This document shows positions 1 through 5,682 of a stretch of 19,641 nucleotides of DNA, one piece after another (positions within the stretch are counted from its first letter, which is position 1; each line of letters begins with the position of its first letter). Below the pieces are notes generated by a model. It ran no database searches and had not been told where the DNA came from. It saw only the letters and a list, made by a program, of their open reading frames with translations. This DNA comes from DASZZX01 sp036260415 (GTDB lineage: Bacteria > Actinomycetota > Nitriliruptoria > Nitriliruptorales > JAHWKO01), in NCBI GenBank assembly GCA_036260415.1, contig DASZZX010000299.1, positions 1 to 19,641 on the forward strand, in the 5' to 3' direction. A program made the position numbers and the translations under genes.

Positions 1-99
1 GTCGTCGTCGGCGACGACGACCCGGAACCGATCACGCCCGTGGGGCGCGGCGGGCACGGCGCCGCGGGCCGCGCCGCGCCCGGCGACATCCTGCGTCAT
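1..99 (-). CDS. Response regulator receiver domain, N-terminal fragment (runs off the left edge)
   Basis: The 33 visible codons start at an ATG (99-97) and end in the run RVVVADDD. That run is the first beta strand plus acidic pocket of a CheY-like receiver domain. About 22 residues rich in Ala, Gly and Arg precede it, so either the protein has an extended N-terminus or a later start is used. The remaining receiver residues (phospho-acceptor Asp, Thr, Lys) and the output domain lie outside the window, so the subfamily cannot be told. The ATG overlaps the stop of the small upstream minus-strand ORF by ATGA, which suggests translational coupling. The Shine-Dalgarno sequence is weak (GGGG about 6 nt upstream), which fits coupling. 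The receiver identity is fairly sure from the motif; any kinase partner is not visible. Confidence 0.7.
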   Translation of the reverse strand, partial: MTQDVAGRGAARGAVPAAPHGRDRFRVVVADDD

Positions 100-308
100 G
101 AGGCCCCAACCGGGGCGGCCGGCAGGCGGATGCAGAGTCCCCTCCGCTCGCGCACGTCCGGGACCATCGCCACGCCGCGGACGACGGTGAGGGAGATCGC
201 CACGTTGATCGCGTGAATCAACGCGTTGACGGTTGCGGCGACCACCCACATGCCGGCACGGCCTTCCAATGGCTGTGGGTGATGATGCATCTGCCGTGGG
301 GCACGCAC
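96..308 (-). CDS. Small hypothetical protein with one hydrophobic segment
   Basis: This 70-residue ORF ends in a TGA that overlaps the ATG of the response regulator (ATGA). The overlap is the main reason to think it is real. It holds one hydrophobic stretch, about residues 20-46 (from MWVVAATVNALI to SLTVVRGVAMV), which could be a membrane helix, followed by a short charged tail. The ATG at residue 7 or 20 could be the true start, since neither the first ATG nor these has a convincing ribosome binding site. I recognise no family. It could be a small membrane partner of the regulator, the tail of a decayed kinase gene, or a chance ORF in GC-rich DNA. Confidence 0.3.
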   Translation of the reverse strand: MRAPRQMHHHPQPLEGRAGMWVVAATVNALIHAINVAISLTVVRGVAMVPDVRERRGLCIRLPAAPVGAS

Positions 309-364
309 AGGTCACGATGGGCCATATCCGCCATGCCCCGTCCGGGTGAGGTGGCGGGGCTCAC

Positions 365-931
365 ATGGGGTTGGGCGCGTCGTCGCGCCGCGTCGTGCGC
401 CGAGCGCGGTTCGCCGAGGTCGCGTCGACGGCCGTCCTCGGCTCAGCGGCACGAGGGCATCCCCGGACGCCCCGGCCACGGCGGCAAGGGGCGATCCGGA
501 GGCGGAACGAGGACGGGAACCGGGACTGTTCGAGGCGCTCGAGCACCTCCTCCGGCGACGCGCACGGGGGACGAACGGTGGCCGTTGGACCTGACGGGTC
601 TGCATGGGCCCGTACGGTGGAACGGCGTGAACGCGGGACGCTCTGCTCCTCGTCACGACGGGGGTACGTCTCTTTGGTCGCGACACGGTGTCGGGCCGGG
701 CCGCGGATCCTTTCCAGCGGGTTCAGCGTCGTCCTCGTGGATCGAACGCCCTACGTGCAGCGCGCGCTGGACAGCGGGGTCGTGGTCGAGCAGGCCAAGG
801 GTGTCATCGCCGCCCGCCACGACGTCGATGTGGCGACATGGTTCGAGCGGCGGCGTCGGTACGCCCGGTCCCACCTCCGTCCCCTGTACGACGTCGCCCG
901 CGGGGTGGTCGACGGGGACCTGCAGCTGTGA
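365..931 (+). CDS. ANTAR-domain protein, N-terminal part unassigned (possible remnant)
   Basis: The last 60 or so residues (from about nt 740) match the ANTAR RNA-binding fold: QRALDSGVVVEQAKGVIAAR, then ERRRRYARSHLRPLYDVARG, ending VVDGDLQL. ANTAR domains bind paired hairpins in nascent RNA and act as antiterminators. In actinobacteria they usually follow a GAF or receiver domain. Here the 120 residues before the domain are an Arg/Ser-rich string with no GAF or receiver motif in this or neighbouring frames. The upstream part is therefore either non-coding or a decayed sensor domain. A GTG at 737 would give a 64-residue ANTAR-only protein but has no ribosome binding site. The ATG at 365 has a distant GAGGTGG. 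The ANTAR call is good; the start and functionality are unsure. No kinase or sensor partner adjoins it. Confidence 0.5.
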   Translation: MGLGASSRRVVRRARFAEVASTAVLGSAARGHPRTPRPRRQGAIRRRNEDGNRDCSRRSSTSSGDAHGGRTVAVGPDGSAWARTVERRERGTLCSSSRRGYVSLVATRCRAGPRILSSGFSVVLVDRTPYVQRALDSGVVVEQAKGVIAARHDVDVATWFERRRRYARSHLRPLYDVARGVVDGDLQL

Positions 932-1059
932 CCGGGCGGCCCGACCGGGCTGACCAGCCTCGGCCTCGCGATCGTGCCGCGGGGGTGTGGCCTCGCCGGT
1001 CGCGCGCTGCCGGCAGGTCGAACCCGAGATCCACGAGCGCATCCCCGTTCGGTCGGTCG

Positions 1060-1088
1060 TGGACACGGTGCCGGCGGGGCGTTAGCGT
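1060..1088 (+). promoter_or_regulatory. Putative sigma-70-type promoter for the three-ORF small-protein operon
   Basis: TGGACA (1060-1065) and TAGCGT (1083-1088) are separated by exactly 17 bases, the ideal spacing for a primary-sigma promoter. TAGCGT fits the actinobacterial TANNNT -10 pattern. Transcription would start near 1095, leaving a leader of about 88 nt before the ATG at 1183. The -10 is part of a 10-mer, TAGCGTCCGG, seen again at 4866 and 19606. Apart from this promoter I see nothing in the 932-1182 gap. Confidence 0.45.
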
Positions 1089-1182
1089 CCGGGCCCATCA
1101 TCTCCGCCCCGGACCCTGGCTGCTCGGGTACGCGTTGTTCCGGCGGCGGCGCGGGTGTACGAGCAGCCAACGGGGGAGCTAG

Positions 1183-1605
1183 ATGTCTTCGCCGATTCAG
1201 GGGCGGCGGGTCGTGCCGTCCCAGGCTTTGCCCACCACGGGCGAGCATCCGCCAGCCCAGCGTCCGTCTGAGTCGCTGCTGGCGGCGTGGCTGTCGGAGG
1301 TCCTGCGACGCGGGGCGGGCTCGTCGCCCATGCCGACGGGGGGCCCGGCCACCCTGCACGCGCTCGAAGCCTCCACCGCAGTCCTGCCGCCCGAACTGGC
1401 GTCGCGGTTCGGGCTGGCCGAGGGTGCGACGTACGGGCAGTTCGTCGGACGTCTCTTGTGGGCGCGTAACGATCCGGGCGGCCCGCGGTGCCGGTCGTAC
1501 CGGGCGGCTGCCTACTACCTGGCGGGACGACCCGACGCGCTGTTCGGACCGGACCTCATCGGTCCGGAGCCTCCCACCGTCCTCGCGGCTGGACACGACC
1601 GATGA
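1183..1605 (+). CDS. Hypothetical protein, first gene of a coupled small-ORF operon
   Basis: This 140-residue protein starts at an ATG preceded by GGGGGAG at good spacing. I recognise no family. The N-terminus is Pro/Ser-rich and looks disordered (about residues 1-28). A more ordered, helical, cysteine-poor region follows (from SLLAAWLSEVLRR to the YYLAGRPDALFG segment near residues 113-124). There is no signal peptide or membrane helix. The C-terminus overlaps the next ORF by ATGA, so the two are probably translationally coupled. Support for a real gene comes from the ribosome binding site, the upstream promoter-like sequence, the overlap chain and high third-position GC. Function is unknown. 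Confidence 0.55.
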   Translation: MSSPIQGRRVVPSQALPTTGEHPPAQRPSESLLAAWLSEVLRRGAGSSPMPTGGPATLHALEASTAVLPPELASRFGLAEGATYGQFVGRLLWARNDPGGPRCRSYRAAAYYLAGRPDALFGPDLIGPEPPTVLAAGHDR

Positions 1606-1847
1606 GTGCACAGCGACCCGACGAGCGAGGTCCGGATCGTGACGTCGCCGCTGCTGTCGACCCGCTCGACCGGTTCGTGGTGGCGTGGTGGCGACCACCG
1701 GACATCGAACTCGTCGGCCCGACGGCCGCGCAGGGACCGGCGGAGGGTCTGGACCCGGTGCCGTCGGGCCCGCCTCAGCTCCCGACCGCACACGAGGCGG
1801 GAGCACGGACAGACCGGTCTCCAGCCGCCGACGCCAGGTCGCTGTGA
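1602..1847 (+). CDS. Small hypothetical protein, second gene of the coupled operon
   Basis: This 81-residue ORF begins at an ATG (1602) inside the stop of the preceding gene (ATGA). Its own TGA (1845-1847) shares a base with the next ATG (TGATG). The N-terminal half is acidic and then aromatic (DPLDRFVVAWWRPPDIELVGP). The C-terminal half is Pro/Ala-rich and probably disordered. No family, signal or membrane segment is recognisable. The start was chosen for the overlap; a longer in-frame extension upstream would run far into the previous gene. It is supported mainly by its place in an overlap chain of three ORFs. Confidence 0.45.
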   Translation: MSAQRPDERGPDRDVAAAVDPLDRFVVAWWRPPDIELVGPTAAQGPAEGLDPVPSGPPQLPTAHEAGARTDRSPAADARSL

Positions 1848-2158
1848 TGTCCTCGCAGGCCTCCGATCCGCGGCCGGCGGCAGATCGGAGGGGACGGTCA
1901 GATCTTCCCCTGCCACCACCGATCCTGGCGCGGATCCGTCTCGTCGACGCCGGGCCCTCCCCGCTGCCTGGCGCCGGGCACAGCTGGCCGTGCCCCGGAT
2001 GCAGCCAACCCCGTCCGTCGACCCAGGCGTGGACCGCGATCGTCGAGAACCTCAGCGGACATCGGATGCGCCGGCAGATCCTGCTCTGCCAGCCCTGCGT
2101 GGACGCCGCCCGGGCGAACCCCGACCAGCCTTCACCGCAGGTCGACGCGCCACGGTGA
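1847..2158 (+). CDS. Small putative zinc-ribbon protein, third gene of the coupled operon
   Basis: This 103-residue ORF starts at an ATG overlapping the previous stop (TGATG). It carries two CxxC pairs, C49-P-G-C52 and C81-Q-P-C84, about 28 residues apart, with a nearby His45. This is the spacing expected of a structural zinc ribbon. The N-terminal 25 residues are polar and Arg/Pro-rich, and the last dozen are also low in complexity. It has no known family that I recognise. Small zinc-ribbon proteins commonly bind nucleic acid or protein partners, but that role is only inference here. It closes an operon of three unknown coupled genes. Confidence 0.55.
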   Translation: MSSQASDPRPAADRRGRSDLPLPPPILARIRLVDAGPSPLPGAGHSWPCPGCSQPRPSTQAWTAIVENLSGHRMRRQILLCQPCVDAARANPDQPSPQVDAPR

Positions 2159-2415
2159 CCTCTCGCCACGCCCCGACCGCGACCCGACCATCCCCGAGCC
2201 GCTTCGGGCTGTGACAGATCCCCGAGGCTCGTTCCCACGCGACCCATCTCTGCCGCACCATGACGCGGCAGGTCCGTCGACGCACGTTCGGCAGCTGCTC
2301 GACGTGGCAGGTCCGCGGTCGACGACCGGTCGAGCCGATGCAGCTGCGAGCGTGCCGGCGAGGGAGTTGGATGGCCGGCAGGCACCGGAGTGCCGCTCGC
2401 ACGAGAGGACCGGCC
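2159..2415 (+). other. Intergenic stretch with no convincing gene
   Basis: These 257 bases lie between the zinc-ribbon ORF and the SnoaL-like gene. GGCAGGTCCG occurs twice, at 2267-2276 and 2306-2315. No clear promoter, terminator or small gene is visible. Open frames across it look like GC-driven shadows. The ribosome binding site for the next gene (GAGAGGA, 2403-2409) sits at its right end. Confidence 0.4.
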
Positions 2416-2766
2416 ATGGGACGCACCCCGCAGGAGACGTTCCAGCACCACGTCGAGGCCCTGGGTGCGGAGGACCTCGACGAGATCGTCACGGACTACA
2501 CCGAGGACGCGATCTTGGTCGACAACGGCACCATCCGGCGCGGCCTGGAGGGGGTGCGGCAGGGCTTCGTCGAGCTGATCGGCATCGTCCCGAACGCGTC
2601 CTGGGATCTGCCTACGCAGGTCTTCGAGGGCGACATCCTCTACCTCGAGTGGACCGCCGATTCGACTGAGAACCGGGTGGACGACGGCACCGACACGTTC
2701 GTCTTCACCGAGAACGGGCAGATCCGGGTCCAGACGGTCAAGTACACCCCCCGATCCAAGGGCTGA
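2416..2766 (+). CDS. SnoaL-like / NTF2-like fold protein
   Basis: The 116-residue product begins at an ATG six bases after GAGAGGA. Its pattern is that of small NTF2-like (SnoaL-like) proteins. A helical N-terminus (QETFQHHVEALGAEDLDEIV) is followed by YTEDAILVDNGTIRRGLEGV, then beta strands with a conserved-looking EWTADS segment and a C-terminal strand carrying VFTENGQIRVQTVKY. The family forms a cone-shaped cavity used for ligand binding or small-molecule chemistry, and substrates cannot be read from sequence. Length is typical. It stands alone: the genes to its left are unrelated and the next gene converges on it. A longer start at 2260 is possible in frame but lacks a ribosome binding site and encodes an Arg-rich, unfamily-like extension. 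Confidence 0.8.
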   Translation: MGRTPQETFQHHVEALGAEDLDEIVTDYTEDAILVDNGTIRRGLEGVRQGFVELIGIVPNASWDLPTQVFEGDILYLEWTADSTENRVDDGTDTFVFTENGQIRVQTVKYTPRSKG

Positions 2767-2774
2767 ACGGGACC

Positions 2775-2809
2775 CCGCCCCGCCGGGCGGTCCGGCCGCG
2801 CCCGGCCGG
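2775..2809. terminator. Two adjacent GC hairpins between convergent genes
   Basis: CCGCCC/GGGCGG (2775-2780 and 2785-2790, loop CGCC) is followed at once by CCGGCCG/CGGCCGG (2792-2798 and 2803-2809, loop CGCC). Both lie in the 54-bp gap between the SnoaL-like gene and the convergent response regulator. They could act as a bidirectional terminator. There is no T tract, as is common in high-GC actinobacteria. Confidence 0.55.
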
Positions 2810-2820
2810 CTGGGTGCGTG

Positions 2821-3537
2821 CTACGGCTCGTGCGCAGCGGCCGACCCGCCGGAGGCCTCGCCGCTCGCCGGCGATCCGGCCGCATCGACGAGGCCGTGCT
2901 CGAAGGCGTAGATGACCGCGGCGGCCCGGTCGCGCAGACCCAGCTTGCGGAGCGCGTGAGCCACGTGGGTCTTCACTGTGGTGGCTTGGACGAAGAGGGC
3001 ACGGGCGATCTCGGCGTTGCTTCGGCCGCGCGCGAGCAGGTCGAAGACCTCTCGCTCGCGCTGGGTGAGGAGGTCGAGCTCCGGTGGGGGAGCGCTGCGC
3101 TGCTGGGGGATGCTGGCGAACTCGGCGATCACCCGCCGGGTGACCTCGGGCGAGAGCAGCGCGTCGCCCTGAGCGACCGTGCGGATCGCTCGGATCAGAT
3201 CGTCGGAAGGGGCGTGCTTGAGCAGGAACCCGTCCGCCCCAGCTCGCAACGCAGCGAACACGTTCTCGTCGAGGTCGTAGGTCGTCAGGATCAGCACGCG
3301 AGCCTCGACCGGCGGGCTGGCGGTCCGCAGCTCGCGGGTCGCGTCGATCCCGTCGACTCCGGGCATGCGGACGTCCATGAGGACGACATCAGGTCGCAGC
3401 CGACGGGCCTTGGCGACCGCTTCCGCGCCGTCGCGGGCTTCGCCGACGACCTCCAGGTCGGGCTCGGACTCGAGGATCAGTCGGATGCCGGTGCGGACCA
3501 TCGCCTGGTCGTCGGCGATCAGGACCCGGATCGTCAC
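2821..3537 (-). CDS. NarL/LuxR-family response regulator
   Basis: This is a 238-residue DNA-binding response regulator. The receiver domain (about residues 1-120) has the acidic pocket D9-D10, phospho-acceptor D55 in LMDVRMPGVDG, T85/T86 in LILTTYD and K107 in FLLKHAP. A LuxR-type helix-turn-helix follows at about 155-214 (LTQREREVFDLLARG, then SNAEIARALFVQATTVKTHV). The last 20 residues are a Ser/Ala/Gly-rich tail. The start is a GTG (3537-3535) that overlaps the kinase stop as GTGA, so kinase and regulator are translationally coupled. The pair diverges from an ABC exporter, which is the likely target. All key phosphorylation residues are intact. Confidence 0.93.
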   Translation of the reverse strand: MTIRVLIADDQAMVRTGIRLILESEPDLEVVGEARDGAEAVAKARRLRPDVVLMDVRMPGVDGIDATRELRTASPPVEARVLILTTYDLDENVFAALRAGADGFLLKHAPSDDLIRAIRTVAQGDALLSPEVTRRVIAEFASIPQQRSAPPPELDLLTQREREVFDLLARGRSNAEIARALFVQATTVKTHVAHALRKLGLRDRAAAVIYAFEHGLVDAAGSPASGEASGGSAAAHEP

Positions 3538-4715
3538 GACGGCACCTCGGTCCGGGTCGGCAGCGTGGCCTGGATGCGGAAGCCGCCACCGGGGTTCGGT
3601 CCCGCGTGCAACTCGCCGCCCACCAGCTCAACGCGTTCGCGCAGCCCGACCAGGCCCTGGCGGGCACCGGCCCCGGGTGACGCCGCAGGCCCGTGACCGT
3701 CGTCGGTCACCTCGACGTCGAGCCGGTCCAACCGGTAGCGGAGTCGGACCACGGCCCGGGCCGGGCCGGCATGCTTCATGGCGTTGGTCAGGGCCTCCTG
3801 CACGATCCGGTAGGTGGTGAGCTCAACGTCATCGCGGAGCGGTCGACGTTCCCCCTCGATCTCGAGCGTGGTCGGCAGACCCGTCCCGGACACGTCGTCG
3901 ACCAGCTGTGGCAGCTCGTCGACGGTGGGCTGCGGGTGCAGGTCCCGGGCGGCGTCGGTCGCGCGCAGGGCCCGCAGGATGCGCGGCATCGTCGAGAGCG
4001 CGTTGCGCGCGGCCTGCTCGGCCGACTCCACCGCCTGCGCGGCGCGGTCCCGGTCCCGGTCCAGCCATCGGCGGGCGGCTGCCGTCTGCAGCGACACGAC
4101 ACCCAGGTGATGGGCGACCTGGTCGTGGAGCTCGCGAGCGATGCGGCGCCGCTCGTCCAGGATCACCTGCTGGGCGCGCTGCTCCTGCTGCCGTTCGAGC
4201 TGCTGTGCGTACGCGACGAGCGTCTCGACGTAGTCGCGACGCATCCGGACGTACCGGCCGCTCCCCCAGGCGATGACCGCGGCGAGCCCGGAGGGGCTGA
4301 TGAGGACCGGGCCCGCCGGGCTGTCATCGATCCACGCGACCGCCGCCCCGTCCAGCAGAGCCGCGACCACCAGCACCACGAGCGCCACCCAGGCACGCCG
4401 GTCGCGGCTGTACGCGGCGGCGCTGTAGACGGCGACGTGCGGCCCCCAGAAGGAGGCGGCGTTCAGGTCACCGATCGCCTGCGCCGCCACGAGCAGAACC
4501 AGCGTCGCGGCGAGGACGACCAGCGGTCGGGTCCGACGCCACCACAGCGCAGCGGCCTGACCGACGCCCAGCAGCACCGACGCCCACAGTGGGACATCAG
4601 GATCGCCGGCCCACCACCAAACCGCTAGGCCCAACAGCGCGACGACGGCAACGAGCAGGACGACGGCCGCGTCGACGAATCGAGGTGGCAGGCGCCGCCG
4701 CGGTGCGTGCTCCAT
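3534..4715 (-). CDS. Membrane sensor histidine kinase, HisKA_3 type
   Basis: The 393-residue kinase has a hydrophobic N-terminal half with about five or six membrane segments (roughly 15-36, 42-58, 63-81, 108-128 and 136-150). A coiled stretch at 161-185 follows, then the HisKA_3 dimerisation box with phospho-acceptor H197 (ERRRIARELHDQVAHHLG). The ATPase domain shows the N box at N311 (RIVQEALTNAMKHAG), a DDGHG motif at 338-342 and GLVGLRERVELVGG at 354-367. No extracellular sensor domain is visible, so it is of the DesK/LiaS-like intramembrane-sensing sort. I chose ATG 4715: the open frame extends further upstream, but only as antisense to the ABC genes. No Shine-Dalgarno precedes this ATG; TACCGT six bases upstream suggests a leaderless mRNA. 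It partners the NarL-type regulator downstream. Confidence 0.92.
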   Translation of the reverse strand: MEHAPRRRLPPRFVDAAVVLLVAVVALLGLAVWWWAGDPDVPLWASVLLGVGQAAALWWRRTRPLVVLAATLVLLVAAQAIGDLNAASFWGPHVAVYSAAAYSRDRRAWVALVVLVVAALLDGAAVAWIDDSPAGPVLISPSGLAAVIAWGSGRYVRMRRDYVETLVAYAQQLERQQEQRAQQVILDERRRIARELHDQVAHHLGVVSLQTAAARRWLDRDRDRAAQAVESAEQAARNALSTMPRILRALRATDAARDLHPQPTVDELPQLVDDVSGTGLPTTLEIEGERRPLRDDVELTTYRIVQEALTNAMKHAGPARAVVRLRYRLDRLDVEVTDDGHGPAASPGAGARQGLVGLRERVELVGGELHAGPNPGGGFRIQATLPTRTEVPS

Positions 4716-4917
4716 ACCGGGACGGTACGCGTCCGGCGCGGACCGCCGCCTCCACCACAGGAGGAGATCGGCTCGTCGCAGGGTCGAGCTCGACGAGGGG
4801 AGACGGGTCCGACGGTGGAGACGAGGTCCGTGCGGGAGGCTGACGTCAGCGTCCGGGACGGTCCGTAGCGTCCGGTCTCGACGGCTCCACCAGCAGCGTG
4901 GACCACGGAGGACGACG
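4716..4917. promoter_or_regulatory. Divergent control region between the two-component genes and the ABC exporter
   Basis: This 202-bp region holds two perfect 12-bp palindromes, GTCGAGCTCGAC (4783-4794, flanked by arms CTCGTCG and CGACGAG at 4772-4778 and 4791-4797) and GCTGACGTCAGC (4839-4850). GCGTCCGG occurs three times (4729, 4849, 4868). For the exporter, TAGCGT (4866-4871) is a plausible -10 and GGAGGA before ATG 4918 is the ribosome binding site. For the kinase, TACCGT on the minus strand (4727-4722) ends six bases from ATG 4715. The palindromes are candidate binding sites for the NarL-type regulator; that link is inference. Confidence 0.45.
4839..4850. promoter_or_regulatory. Palindrome GCTGACGTCAGC, candidate operator of the ABC exporter
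   Basis: This perfect 12-bp inverted repeat lies about where the -35 region would be relative to TAGCGT at 4866-4871. A dimeric activator or repressor bound here could control transcription of the ATPase and permease genes. The neighbouring response regulator is the obvious candidate. Confidence 0.4.
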
Positions 4918-5679
<762 letters not shown>

Positions 5680-5682
5680 CCG

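Noticed and set aside
213..953. Plus-strand open frame of 246 residues over the ANTAR region
   Set aside because: The translation is Arg/Gly/Ser/Trp-rich without motifs, and the ANTAR match is in a different frame.
751..2451. Long minus-strand open frame of 566 residues
   Set aside because: It is antisense to the three coupled small ORFs, is Arg/Pro-rich with no domain, and has no ribosome binding site. It is a typical shadow frame in GC-rich DNA.
2818..3696. Plus-strand open frame opposite the response regulator
   Set aside because: It is antisense to a response regulator with all motifs intact and has no family resemblance.
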